Below, one piece after another: positions 8,337 through 18,696 of a DNA stretch of 64,000 nt. The notes under the pieces were generated by a model. That model searched no databases and was not told the DNA's origin. It worked only from the letters and a program-made list of their open reading frames with translations. A program made the translations under genes and the position numbers. Within the stretch, counting starts at the first letter, position 1; every line of letters starts with the position of its first letter. The stretch comes from Roseateles_E cavernae (GTDB taxonomy: Bacteria > Pseudomonadota > Gammaproteobacteria > Burkholderiales > Burkholderiaceae_C), in the NCBI RefSeq assembly GCF_040187885.1, contig NZ_JBDPLH010000007.1, forward strand, positions 174,014-238,013, read 5' to 3'.

Positions 8337-9029
8337 TCAGGTCTTGCGCCTGAACACCAGATCCCAGACGCCGTGGCCCAGCTGGATGCCGCGGTTCTCG
8401 AACTTGGTCAACGGCCGGTAGGCCGGCTTCTCGGCATAGGCTGTGGCGCTGTTCTCCAGGCCCGGCTCGGCACTCAGCACCTCCAGCATCTGCTGGGCAT
8501 AGGGCTCCCAGTCGGTGGCCAGATGCAGATAGCCGCCGGGCCTGAGGTGCTGGATCAAGGTGGCGACGAACTCGGCCTGGATCAGGCGGCGCTTGTTGTG
8601 GCGCTTCTTGTGCCAGGGGTCCGGAAAGAAGATGTGCACGCCGGCCAGCGAGCCGGGCGCAATCATCTGCGCCAGCACCTCGACCGCGTCGTGCTGGACG
8701 ATGCGGATATTGGCGATCTGCTGCTCGTCGATCAGCTTCAGCAAGGCGCCGACACCGGGCTCATGCACCTCGCAGCCGATGAAATCATGGTCCGGCAGGG
8801 TCTGCGCGATCTGGGCCGTGGCCCCGCCCATGCCGAAGCCGATCTCCAGCACCAGCGGCGCCTCGCGGCCGAAGACCTCGGCCGGCTTCAGCAGCTCTGG
8901 CTTGAAGGGCAGCACAAAGCGCGGGCCCAGCTCGGCCAGGGCCTTGATCTGGCCCGTTCCCATGCGGCCGGCGCGCGTGACAAAGCTCTTGATCGCGCGG
9001 CGCGGCGGGGTGTCGGGAGAGTCGGACAT
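8337..9029 (-). CDS. trmB: tRNA (guanine-N7)-methyltransferase
   Basis: Makes m7G46 in the variable loop of tRNAs with SAM. The 230-residue protein has motif I LVLEIGFGMGGATAQIA, the acidic GCEVHEPGVG segment and the hallmark FPDPWHKKRHNKRR (Asp, Pro, Trp, His, Lys) used for catalysis and tRNA contact. It starts 34 bases downstream of the deoA stop on the same strand and could be the far end of the nucleoside operon or begin a separate trmB-coaBC-dut unit; a purine-rich GGAGA track stands before the ATG. Confidence 0.97.
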   Translation of the reverse strand: MSDSPDTPPRRAIKSFVTRAGRMGTGQIKALAELGPRFVLPFKPELLKPAEVFGREAPLVLEIGFGMGGATAQIAQTLPDHDFIGCEVHEPGVGALLKLIDEQQIANIRIVQHDAVEVLAQMIAPGSLAGVHIFFPDPWHKKRHNKRRLIQAEFVATLIQHLRPGGYLHLATDWEPYAQQMLEVLSAEPGLENSATAYAEKPAYRPLTKFENRGIQLGHGVWDLVFRRKT

Positions 9030-9063
9030 GGCGGAGACAAGGAGAGGGAGAGGGGGCGAAAGT

Positions 9064-10383
9064 CTAGCCGACCCGCGCCGCGATCAGCGGCAAGGCCTGC
9101 CAGGGCGCGCCGGGCTCGGCGAGTTCGCAGGCCGCTTGCAGCGAAGCCACCGCGCGCTCGGCATCGGGCTCGCTGCCCGCATGCACCCAGGCCAGCGGCT
9201 CGCCGGCCTGCAGCTCATCGCCCAGCTGGCGCATGCCGGACAGGCCCACGCGCATATCGATCACATCGCCGGCCTGGCGGCGGCCACCGCCGAGCTCGAC
9301 GATGATCAGGCCGATCTCGCGGGTGCGCATCGCCGTCAGGCGACCGGCTCGCAAGGCCGGCACCGGGCGCAGCACCGGCGCCTCGGGCAGATAGGCGGCC
9401 GGCCGCTCCAGCAGGTCGGCCGGGCCGCCCAGCGCCGCGACCATCGCCGCGAACTTCTCGGCCGCCGCGCCGCTGTCCAGCGCCCGCTGCAGCTTGGCAC
9501 GCGCCTGGGCCTCGTCACCGGCCAGGCCGCCCAGCAGCAGCATCTCGGCGGCCAGCGCCAGCGTCACCTCGTGCAGGCGCGGCTCGCGTGGCTCGCCCCT
9601 CAGATAGGCAATGGTCTCGTGAATTTCCAGCGCATTGCCGACCTCGCTGCCCAGCACCTGGTTCATATCGGTGATCAGCGCCCGGGTCTTCATGCCGGCG
9701 CCATTGGCCACCTCGACAATGCTCTGGGCCAGCTGCTGCGCCATCGCCGGCGAGTCGGCAAAAGCGCCGTTGCCCCATTTGACGTCCATCGCCAGGCCCT
9801 GCAGACCGGCGGCCAGCTTCTTGGACAGGATGGAGGCGGTGATCAGCGGCACGCTCTCGACCGTCGCGGTGACGTCGCGGGTGGCGTAAAAGCGCTTGTC
9901 GGCCGGGGCCAGATCGGCGGTCTGGCCGATGATGGCGCAGCCCAGCGAGCGCACGATGCGGTCGAATTCGGCCGGGGCCGGCGTCGTCGTGTAGCCGGGT
10001 ATCGCTTCGAGCTTGTCGACCGTGCCACCGGTATGGCCCAGGCCACGGCCGGCAATCATCGGCACATAGCCGCCGCAGGCGGCCACCAGCGGCGCCAGCA
10101 TCAGGCTGACCTTGTCGCCGACGCCGCCGCTGGAATGCTTGTCCAGCACCGGGCCGGGCATGTCCGGCCAGTTCAGCACACGGCCGGAGTGCATCATCGC
10201 CCGCGTCAGCGCCACGCACTCGTCGCGCCCCATGCCGCGCAGGAACACGGCCATGCCCAGCGCCGCAACCTGGCCCTCGCTCCAGCTGCCATCGACCAGG
10301 CCGCGCACAAAAGCCTGGATCTGCGCCTCGGACAGCGCCGCGCCGTCGCGCTTGCTGCGGATGATTTCCTGAGCCAGCATCAT
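9064..10383 (-). CDS. deoA: Thymidine phosphorylase
   Basis: Phosphorolysis of thymidine or deoxyuridine to the base and 2-deoxyribose 1-phosphate. The 439-residue length matches E. coli DeoA (440). Visible motifs are the phosphate-binding DKHSSGGVGDKVSL, the family signature beginning AGRGLGHTGGTVDKLE (about 108-123) and the C-terminal domain with ELGGGRRQAGD. The start is one of two adjacent ATG codons (10383 or 10380); 10383 follows a GAGGAG track at better spacing, and any extension upstream runs into deoC. It is the last catabolic gene of the nucleoside operon and lies 25 bases after deoC. Confidence 0.96.
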   Translation of the reverse strand: MMLAQEIIRSKRDGAALSEAQIQAFVRGLVDGSWSEGQVAALGMAVFLRGMGRDECVALTRAMMHSGRVLNWPDMPGPVLDKHSSGGVGDKVSLMLAPLVAACGGYVPMIAGRGLGHTGGTVDKLEAIPGYTTTPAPAEFDRIVRSLGCAIIGQTADLAPADKRFYATRDVTATVESVPLITASILSKKLAAGLQGLAMDVKWGNGAFADSPAMAQQLAQSIVEVANGAGMKTRALITDMNQVLGSEVGNALEIHETIAYLRGEPREPRLHEVTLALAAEMLLLGGLAGDEAQARAKLQRALDSGAAAEKFAAMVAALGGPADLLERPAAYLPEAPVLRPVPALRAGRLTAMRTREIGLIIVELGGGRRQAGDVIDMRVGLSGMRQLGDELQAGEPLAWVHAGSEPDAERAVASLQAACELAEPGAPWQALPLIAARVG

Positions 10384-10408
10384 CGCTGCCGCTCCTCTCT
10401 TGAATGAA

Positions 10409-11173
10409 TCAGTAGGCGCTGGTGGCGGGCACCGGGGCCTGGCCCGACAGCGTCGCGAGAATGTCGTTGAGCAGGCCGCTGGCACCGAAACGCAGGCGCT
10501 GCGGCGTCAGCGCGGCAGCGCCGAGCTTGTCGGCGGCGAGCTGCAGATAGACCTGGGCCTCGGCCACCGTGCGGATGCCGCCGGAGGCCTTGAAACCAGC
10601 GTGCGGCAGGCCGCTCGCCGCGATCTCGCCGAGCATCACCGCCGCCGCCTGCGGCGTGGCGGACAGCGGGCTCTTGCCGGTGCTGGTCTTGACGAAATCG
10701 GCCCCGGCCATCAGGGCCAGACGGGTCGCCTCGGCAATCAGCTCGCCGGTCTTGAGCTCGCCGCTTTCGATGATGACCTTCAGGGTCAGCGGGCGGCTGG
10801 CGTGGCGCACCTCGGCCAGGAACTCGGCGACTTCGGCCGCCTGCCCGGCTATCAGCGCACGGTAAGGCAGCACCACATCGACCTCGTCGCCACCGGCCGC
10901 CGCAATCGCCTCGACATCGGCCAGCGCGCGCGCCAGATCGAGTGGGCCAGCAGGGAAATTGGCCACCGCCGCCACCTTGATCGCGGCCGGCAGCAGCGCC
11001 CTCGCCTGCGCGACAAAGCGCGGCCAGACGCAGACCGCCGCCACCGGGCCGAACTCGGTCTGGGCACGGCGGCACAGCGCCTCGATATCGGCGGCGCTGT
11101 CGGCCTCGTTGAGGCTGGTCAGATCCAGGCAGGCCAAGGCCTGGCGGGCGGCAACATGCAGGTCCATGACCAT
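10409..11173 (-). CDS. deoC: Deoxyribose-phosphate aldolase
   Basis: Splits 2-deoxyribose 5-phosphate into glyceraldehyde 3-phosphate and acetaldehyde, the last step of deoxynucleoside breakdown. The 254-residue protein is of the E. coli class: the Schiff-base lysine lies in DFVKTSTGK, the general-base region in GDEVDVVLPYR, and the phosphate-binding segment in FKASGGIRT near the end. Its ATG overlaps the stop of the purine nucleoside phosphorylase gene by ATGA. No phosphopentomutase (deoB) gene is in the window, so the step between DeoA and DeoC must be supplied from elsewhere. Confidence 0.97.
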   Translation of the reverse strand: MVMDLHVAARQALACLDLTSLNEADSAADIEALCRRAQTEFGPVAAVCVWPRFVAQARALLPAAIKVAAVANFPAGPLDLARALADVEAIAAAGGDEVDVVLPYRALIAGQAAEVAEFLAEVRHASRPLTLKVIIESGELKTGELIAEATRLALMAGADFVKTSTGKSPLSATPQAAAVMLGEIAASGLPHAGFKASGGIRTVAEAQVYLQLAADKLGAAALTPQRLRFGASGLLNDILATLSGQAPVPATSAY

Positions 11174-12009
11174 CAGGCCCGCAGCGAGGGCAGCTCGGCC
11201 AGGCCCGCAATCACCTGGGCCAGGAATTTCGCCGCGCTGTCGCCCGAGGCCTGGGCCTGCTGCAAGGTCAGCGCATGGGTCAGGGCCTCGGCCGACAGGC
11301 CGGCGGCCATATTGGTCATTAACGCGATGCCCATCACGCGCAGGCCGGCATGGCGGGCCAGGATGGTCTCGGGCACGGTGCTCATGCCCACGGCATCGGC
11401 GCCCCAGGCCGCGAACATGCGGATCTCGGCCGGCGTCTCGAACTGCGGACCCAGGGCCCAGACATAGACGCCCTCGCCCAGCTTCATGTTCTGGGCCTGG
11501 GCCACCTTCTTGGCGTGGCCGCGCAGCTCGGCGTCATAGGCCGTGCTCATGTCGACAAAGCGCTCGCTGCCCGGCTCGCCGATCAGCGGCGAGCGCTGCG
11601 GCGCGTTGATGTGGTCGGCAATCAGCATCAGGCTGCCCGGCGGCGTGTGGGCGCGCAGCGAGCCCGAGGCATTGGTCTGCAGCAGCACCTTGACGCCCCA
11701 GCGTTTCAAGCTGCGCAGCGCACCGGCCATGCCGGTGCAGTCGCCGCTCTCGTAGGTGTGGGCACGGCCGCGCAGCATCACGACGCGCTGGGCGCCAATC
11801 TGGCCGACGACGATCTCGTTGACATGGCCCTCAACCTTGGGCTGCGGAAAGGCCGGCAGCTCGGTATAGGGCAGGTTTTGCGCGCCCTCGACATGGCTGA
11901 CCGCGCCGGCCCAGCCCGAGCCCAGCACCACAGCCACTTCGGGGGCCGGGCCGAACAGGGCTTGCAGCTTGGCAACGGTGGCGGTGATCGCCTGTTCCTG
12001 TGTGTTCAT
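11173..12009 (-). CDS. Purine-nucleoside phosphorylase (class I, trimeric type)
   Basis: Phosphorolysis of purine (deoxy)nucleosides to base and (deoxy)ribose 1-phosphate. The 278-residue protein shows the class I features: phosphate-binding VVLGSGWAGAV near residue 28, GRAHTYE with the phosphate-contacting His, QTNASGSL, and the purine-site region WALGPQFETPAEIRM with Glu and the GMSTVPE loop. This is the mammalian PNP/XapA type rather than the hexameric DeoD type. It lies between cdd and deoC, so its product feeds the deo branch. The ATG at 12009 is chosen; longer frames extend into cdd. Confidence 0.94.
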   Translation of the reverse strand: MNTQEQAITATVAKLQALFGPAPEVAVVLGSGWAGAVSHVEGAQNLPYTELPAFPQPKVEGHVNEIVVGQIGAQRVVMLRGRAHTYESGDCTGMAGALRSLKRWGVKVLLQTNASGSLRAHTPPGSLMLIADHINAPQRSPLIGEPGSERFVDMSTAYDAELRGHAKKVAQAQNMKLGEGVYVWALGPQFETPAEIRMFAAWGADAVGMSTVPETILARHAGLRVMGIALMTNMAAGLSAEALTHALTLQQAQASGDSAAKFLAQVIAGLAELPSLRA

Positions 12010-12029
12010 TGTTCTTGTCTCCCGGGAGT

Positions 12030-12443
12030 TCAGGTCTTCAAATGTTCGGGGCCGAAGCTGAAGGGCAGCAGCTGCTCCAGCGTCCACTGCTGGCGGATGC
12101 CGCCCGGGTCGGCCGCGATGATCAGCAGATCGGGGCCACCGAACTCGCGCAGCTTCTGGCGGCAGCCGCCACAGGGCGTGATGATGTCGGGCCCCGGGCC
12201 GCTGACCAGCACCGCCTGGGCCCGGCGCGAGCCGGCCATCAGCATCGCGCCCAGGGCCGTGGCCTCGGCACACCAGCCTTGAGGATAGGCGGCGTTCTCC
12301 ATATTCGCACCCAGATGGATGAGGCCGTGCTCGTCGAGCACGGCGGCACCGACCGCATAGCGCGAATACGGCGAATAGGAACGCTGGCGGGCCTGCAGCG
12401 AGGCCTCCAGCAGGCGCTGCTGCAACTCGGGCGTCAGGGTCAT
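12030..12443 (-). CDS. cdd: Cytidine deaminase
   Basis: Converts (deoxy)cytidine to (deoxy)uridine. The 137-residue protein is of the short tetrameric class. The zinc site and catalytic Glu are visible as CAEATALGA and PCGGCRQKL (one Cys plus two Cys, with Glu as proton shuttle); NMENAAYP supplies ribose contacts. It starts two bases before the end of the upstream permease gene region (permease stop at 12446) and precedes the phosphorylase by 20 bases, inside the nucleoside import and breakdown operon. Confidence 0.96.
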   Translation of the reverse strand: MTLTPELQQRLLEASLQARQRSYSPYSRYAVGAAVLDEHGLIHLGANMENAAYPQGWCAEATALGAMLMAGSRRAQAVLVSGPGPDIITPCGGCRQKLREFGGPDLLIIAADPGGIRQQWTLEQLLPFSFGPEHLKT

Positions 12444-12445
12444 GA

Positions 12446-13420
12446 TCAACGTTCCTTGATATAGGGTCGGCCCAGCGCCTTGGGCGCCAGCGCCTGGCCG
12501 ATGAAGCCGGCCAGCAGCACGACGGTCAGGATATAGGGCAAGGCCTGGATCAGCTGCACCGGCACCTCGCCACCTCCCAGCGCCGCCGGCAGCGCCACGC
12601 CCTGCATCCGGATCGCCACCGCATCCAGAAAGCCGAACAGCAGGCAGGCGAACATGGTCGGCACCGGCTTCCACTTGCCGAAGATCATCGCGGCCAGCGC
12701 GATGAAGCCACGGCCGGCCGTCATATTCGGGCTGAAGTTGGCGTTCTGCGCCAGGGTCAGATAGCTGCCGGCCAGGCCGCACAGCAGCCCGTTCATCAGC
12801 AGCGCCGCATAACGCAGCCGCGGCACCGAGACGCCAGCCGCGTCGACCATGGCCGGGTTCTCGCCGACCGCACGCAGGCGCAGGCCCGGCTTGGTGTGCT
12901 CCAGGAAAAACCAGACCGCAGCGACCAGGAAGAAGGCCAGGTAGACCAGCACGTTATGGCTCAGCAGGCCGTGGCCGATCACCGCGCCCCACCAGTCGCC
13001 GGCCACCGGCTCGGCATAGGCGGTGCTCAAGCCCGTCAGGCGCACCTCGGTGCCGACCGGCGGGGTCTGGCCGCCCTGGGCGAACCAGGCGATGCCCAGC
13101 ACCACGGTCAGGCCGGCGGCCACCATATTCAGCGCCACGCCGGTGATCACCTGGTCGCCGCGATGACTGACACAGGCAAAGCCGTGCAGCAGCGACAGCG
13201 CGCAGGCCACGGCGATGGCCGCCATCAGCCCCATGCCGGTCGAGTGGCTGGCGCTGGCCGCAGCGGCCGCGGCAAAGGCTGCGAACAGCATCTTGCCTTC
13301 CAGGCCGATGTCGATGACGCCGGAGCGCTCCGACAGCAGGCCGGCCAGCGCGCACAGCAAGAGCGGCGTCGTCACGCGCAGGGTGGACGCCAGCACGGAT
13401 CCGATCAGCACTTCATCCAT
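12446..13420 (-). CDS. Nucleoside ABC transporter permease (second permease)
   Basis: A 324-residue integral membrane protein of the branched-chain/BMP-type permease family (NupQ-like). It has about eight to nine hydrophobic segments, a conserved ERSGVIDIGLEGKML near residue 32 and the cytoplasmic coupling region TKPGLRLRAVGENPAMVDAAGVSVPRLR that contacts the ATPase. The start at 13420 overlaps the end of the first permease gene by 8 bases. Together with the neighbouring permease, the duplicated ATPase and the BMP-type binding protein it makes a complete importer; clustering with cdd, PNP, deoC and deoA identifies nucleosides as the likely substrate. Confidence 0.93.
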   Translation of the reverse strand: MDEVLIGSVLASTLRVTTPLLLCALAGLLSERSGVIDIGLEGKMLFAAFAAAAAASASHSTGMGLMAAIAVACALSLLHGFACVSHRGDQVITGVALNMVAAGLTVVLGIAWFAQGGQTPPVGTEVRLTGLSTAYAEPVAGDWWGAVIGHGLLSHNVLVYLAFFLVAAVWFFLEHTKPGLRLRAVGENPAMVDAAGVSVPRLRYAALLMNGLLCGLAGSYLTLAQNANFSPNMTAGRGFIALAAMIFGKWKPVPTMFACLLFGFLDAVAIRMQGVALPAALGGGEVPVQLIQALPYILTVVLLAGFIGQALAPKALGRPYIKER

Positions 13421-14530
13421 GGGACACCGCCGTGCGTTGGAAGGCCGCATACAGCTTGGCAAACAGCGGCGCGCTGACCATGGCCATCGCGCCGGCAAAC
13501 AAGACGATCAGCCCCTGCACCGTCACCACCATCTCGCGGCTGAAGCCGGGCACCTCGAAGGCCACCTCGACCCCGCCCTGGTAGAGCACGCCAAACAGCA
13601 GCGAGGCCAGAGCGATGCCCACCGGATGGTTGCGGCCCATCAGGGAGACCGCGATGCCGGTGAAGCCGGCGCCGGCGACGAAGTCCAGCGTCAGCTTGCC
13701 CTGCACGCCGGAGATCTCGTTGACCCCGACCATGCCGGCCAGCGCGCCGGACAGGCCCATCGCGATCAGCACCTGCATGCGTGGCCGGATGCCGGCATAG
13801 TGCGCCGCCTTGGGCGCGCTGCCGACCGAGCGCAGCGCATAACCGGCGCGGCTCTTCCACAGAAACCACCAGACGAAGACACAGGCCAGCAGGGCCAGCA
13901 GCAGGCTCAGATTCAGCGGCGACGAGGGCATCTCGACACCCAGGCTTTGCGCCAGGTTGTGCAGGGCCGGCATGCGGGCGCTGTCGGCAAAGTTCGCGCT
14001 CTCCACCGCCATGCTGCCCTTGGGCCGCAGCACATTGACCAGCAGATAGACATTCAGGCTGCTGGCCAGGAAGTTGAACATGATGGTGGTGATGACGATA
14101 TGGCTGCCGCGCCAGGCCTGCAGATAGGCCGGCACCAGGGCCCAGACCATGCCGAACAGAGCACCCGAGACCACCAGCAGCGGCAGCATCAGCCAGGCCG
14201 GCAGGCTCGCGCTCAAGGCCAGCGCCATCAGGGCCACGCCCAGCCCGCCGAAGGTGGCCTGGCCTTCGCCGCCGATATTGAACAGGCCGCCATGAAAGGC
14301 CATCGCGACCGCCAGACCGGCAAAGATGAAGGTGGTCGTGTAGTACAGCGTGTAGCCCAGGCCGCGCACGCTGCCGAGAGAACCCTGCAGCAGCACCGCC
14401 AGCGCCTGGGTCGGGCTCTGCCCGATCACCAGCACCACCAAGCCCGCCACCGCGAGCGCCACACACAGATTCCACAGCGGCAACAGGCCGATATCCATCC
14501 AGCGCGGCAGTTGCAAGGATTGACTGCTAC

Positions 14531-14534
<4 letters not shown>
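13413..14534 (-). CDS. Nucleoside ABC transporter permease (first permease)
   Basis: A 373-residue inner-membrane protein of the NupP/YufP type. It contains multiple hydrophobic helices, the motif FHGGLFNIGGEGQATFGGLG that is the signature of this permease class, and the coupling loop SRAGYALRSVGSAPKAAHYAGI. It overlaps the ATPase gene by 4 bases (ATGA at 14531-14534) and the second permease gene by 8 bases, indicating tight co-translation. It should pair with the second permease to form the membrane channel. Confidence 0.93.
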
Positions 14535-16102
<1,568 letters not shown>

Positions 16103-16131
16103 CAGGAATCAGTGCTCGTGCTCTCGGGCTA

Positions 16132-17121
16132 TCAGTACTTGCAGGCGTTGTCGGCCATGTAGTCGGCCACCTTGATCTTGCCGGCAATGATGTCGGCCTT
16201 GTAGGCATCGACCTTGGTCTTCAGCGCGGCGCTGACCAGCTTGGCGTTGTGCTGGTCCATCGCGTAGTCGACGCCGCCTTCCTTCAGGCCCAGCACGCTC
16301 AGGCCGGGCTTGTAGGACTTCAGCACGTTGTAGACGGCCACGTCGACGCGCTTGACCATCGAGCTCAGCATCGTGCCGGGCTGCATATGGTTCTGGTTGC
16401 TGTCCACACCGATGGCCAGCTTGGACGCATCCTTGGCGGCCTGGTAGACGCCCGAGCCGGTGCCGCCGGCGGCGGCGAACACGACATCGACGCCCTTGGC
16501 GAACTGCGCCTTGGCCAGCTCACCACCGCGCGTCGGATCGTTCCAGGCGCTGGCGGTGGTGCCGGTCATATTGCTGAACACCTCGGCCTTGGTGTTGGCC
16601 ACCTTGGCGCCCTGCTCGTAGCCGCACTGGAATTTGCGGATCAGCGGGATGTCCATGCCGCCGATGAAGCCGACCTTGCCGGTCTTGCTCGACAGGCTGG
16701 CCATCGCGCCGACCAGGAAGCTGCCCTCATGCTCCTTGAACACCACCGACTGCACGTTCGGCAGGTTCACGACCATGTCGATGATGGCGAACTGCGACTT
16801 CGGGAATTCCTTGGCCACCTGCTCCAGCGCCGAGGCCTGGGCAAAGCCGATCGAGATGATGGGGCTGGCGCCGCGCTCGGCCATGCGGCGGATCGCCTGC
16901 ACGCGCTGGGTGTCGTTGCTGATCTCGAACTCGAGATAGGTCTTGCCGCTCTCCTGCTTCCAGCGCTCGATGCCGCGGTAAGCCGACTCGTTGAACGATT
17001 TGTCGAACTTGCCGCCCATGTCGAAGATGATGGCCGGCTGAGCCTGGGCCGACGCCGACAGCGAAACGGCGGACAGGGAGGCGGCCAGCATGGCGCCGAC
17101 GAGCGTGGATTGAGCGATCAT
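16132..17121 (-). CDS. BMP-family nucleoside-binding protein of ABC transporter
   Basis: Periplasmic solute receptor of the basic membrane protein (PnrA/TmpC) family, which bind purine or pyrimidine nucleosides. The 329-residue precursor has a cleavable signal peptide (SAVSLSASAQAQ; cleavage near ASA-QA) and lacks a lipobox, unlike Gram-positive homologues. Family hallmarks are the opening FDMGGKFDKSFNESAYRG, ISIGFAQASALEQVA, VGFIGGMDIPLIRKF and VVFAAAGGTGSGVYQAA. It is the first gene of the operon, which makes it the most abundant component. The start at 17121 is set by the signal peptide; the frame upstream is non-coding-like. Confidence 0.94.
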   Translation of the reverse strand: MIAQSTLVGAMLAASLSAVSLSASAQAQPAIIFDMGGKFDKSFNESAYRGIERWKQESGKTYLEFEISNDTQRVQAIRRMAERGASPIISIGFAQASALEQVAKEFPKSQFAIIDMVVNLPNVQSVVFKEHEGSFLVGAMASLSSKTGKVGFIGGMDIPLIRKFQCGYEQGAKVANTKAEVFSNMTGTTASAWNDPTRGGELAKAQFAKGVDVVFAAAGGTGSGVYQAAKDASKLAIGVDSNQNHMQPGTMLSSMVKRVDVAVYNVLKSYKPGLSVLGLKEGGVDYAMDQHNAKLVSAALKTKVDAYKADIIAGKIKVADYMADNACKY

Positions 17122-17239
17122 TGCGTACCCATCAAGACTGGTTGAACACAGCTCGCCACGCTGCCAGCCTCGCCACGGGGACGGACATCGAACAAGCGCA
17201 GAGGCGAGACCGGACGGATTGTAGGAAATGTCAGTGTAA

Positions 17240-17297
17240 TGGCAGCTCAAGGAAAACGCTAAACGTTTGCGCCCCAGCATTCATGCGTTTGCGCAAA
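17240..17297 (-). promoter_or_regulatory. Two LacI-type palindromes in the nucleoside operon promoter region
   Basis: The 244 bases between the BMP gene and the EAL gene contain two short palindromes 28 bases apart centre to centre: AAACGTTT (17261-17268, flanked by CGC and GCG) and TTTGCGCAAA (17288-17297). Both resemble the half-sites of LacI/PurR-family operators. On the minus strand a possible -10 (TACACT) lies just downstream of the first, so a repressor bound there would cover the -35 region. The regulator is not encoded in the window. Operator function is inference. Confidence 0.4.
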
Positions 17298-17365
17298 TTT
17301 CAGGAGGCCTGTGTATTGACGGTCTGACTGGGGCAGGAAACAGGCTGAGCGCGGTCTGACGGAGC

Positions 17366-18646
17366 TCAGTGGATCAGCGCCCTCGCCTGTTGCAGCAGCA
17401 TGGGCCGGCCCAGGTGATAACCCTGAGCACTGCCGATGCCCAGTCCCCGGAGGGTGTCCAGCTCGGACGAGGTCTCGACACCCTCGGCGACGATGCTGCA
17501 GCCGGTCTCGGCAGCGAATCCGCGCAGGGCCGCCGCCAGAGCGCGCCGCGAGTGATCGGTGTCGATGGCGCGCGTGATGCTGATGTCGAGCTTCACGATG
17601 TGGGGATGCAGATTCAGGATGTGCCTGAAGCTGGCATAGCCGGCGCCGGCATCGTCGATGGCGACGCGCAGGCCCTGTGCTTGCAGAGGGCTCAGCACGG
17701 CGGCAATGTCCTCATAGCGCTCAACGGCCTGGTGCTCCGTGACCTCGACCACGATTCTGTCGAGCGGGAATCCTTGCAGCATGCCGGCAAAGTCGCCTTT
17801 GACAATCATCTCGGGAGAGGCGTTGACGGCGATATACACATCGGGAGCCAGTTGCGGCAGCGCGCCCAGCGCGATGCGGATGGCCTGGGACTCCAGCTCC
17901 AGTTCGCGGTTCACCATGGCCGCTTCGGAAAACCAGACATCCGGCGACCGGTAGGGGTCCGAGGAGAAGCGTGCCAGCGACTCGAAGCCGATGGCACGGT
18001 TGCTCAGCACATCGAAGATGGGCTGATAGACCATCTGCAAACCGCCGCGCTCGAGCACCGTGTCGATGCGCTGATCCAGCCGCTGAATGGCCTGGCGCGT
18101 CGACAGCTCCTCCTGGATTTGCTCTCCAACCATCTCCGCAAAGACACGCATCATCGCCAGATCACGCGCCGTCAGACTGCTGTCCGGCGCGTGGCTGAAA
18201 CAGCAGAAGGTGCCGTACAGCTGCCCGTCGCCCAGCCGGATCGGCACGCTCAGATGTGCACCAACCGGCAAGGCACGCGTCACCGGCAGGCTCAGGGCCT
18301 CGGCGTTCAAGCAGGCGTCGGTCATCAGCTCGGGCAGCCGGCCGTCGATGACGCGCTGGCAGTAGCTGTCTTCCAAGGGATCGGAATTGCCGACCTGCAC
18401 CAGATCATTTCCCGGGCGCGCATCGACATGGCGAAAGACCCGGCGGCCCTCCACCATCTCAGAGATGAAGGCGACATCCATGTCCAGATGGGTGCGGATA
18501 GCGTGCAGGGCGCGTGCCAGCGATGGTCTTGCCGCGGCATGCGCCCCCCGAGAGGGCTCACGCGCGAGTTCCGCAACGGCGGTGGCGAGTAGTGCTTTCA
18601 ACTGCGGCCTCCTTAAAACTGCAGTCCTCCGCGTGTCGATGGACAT
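17366..18646 (-). CDS. GAF-EAL cyclic-di-GMP phosphodiesterase
   Basis: A 426-residue cytoplasmic protein with a GAF-type sensor domain (about residues 40-180, from ARALHAIRTHLDMDVAFISEM to the VFAEMVGEQIQ helix) and a C-terminal EAL domain (about 195-425). All the residues used for c-di-GMP hydrolysis appear present: GFESLAR in place of EAL, AVNAS, VEVTEHQ, AIDDAGAGYAS, VKLDIS, VAEGVET and AQGYHLGRP. It should therefore degrade c-di-GMP to pGpG and favour the motile state. The DDFGTGYS loop is changed to DDAGAGYAS, a common variation. It is monocistronic, reading toward the nucleoside operon. Confidence 0.92.
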   Translation of the reverse strand: MSIDTRRTAVLRRPQLKALLATAVAELAREPSRGAHAAARPSLARALHAIRTHLDMDVAFISEMVEGRRVFRHVDARPGNDLVQVGNSDPLEDSYCQRVIDGRLPELMTDACLNAEALSLPVTRALPVGAHLSVPIRLGDGQLYGTFCCFSHAPDSSLTARDLAMMRVFAEMVGEQIQEELSTRQAIQRLDQRIDTVLERGGLQMVYQPIFDVLSNRAIGFESLARFSSDPYRSPDVWFSEAAMVNRELELESQAIRIALGALPQLAPDVYIAVNASPEMIVKGDFAGMLQGFPLDRIVVEVTEHQAVERYEDIAAVLSPLQAQGLRVAIDDAGAGYASFRHILNLHPHIVKLDISITRAIDTDHSRRALAAALRGFAAETGCSIVAEGVETSSELDTLRGLGIGSAQGYHLGRPMLLQQARALIH

Positions 18647-18696
18647 GCGGTGTGCCCGGCTTTGCCGGTGCTACTGCCCTATGGTCGCACAAGCCC

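Noticed and set aside
7099..8421. A 440-codon frame antisense to coaBC
   Set aside because: The minus-strand frame has full CoaC and CoaB motifs; the plus frame has no domain and overlaps two genes.
17366..18646. Possible inactive (degenerate) EAL domain because the EAL and DDFG motifs are altered
   Set aside because: All metal-binding and catalytic positions (E, N, E, DD, K, E, Q) are present; only non-catalytic positions differ.
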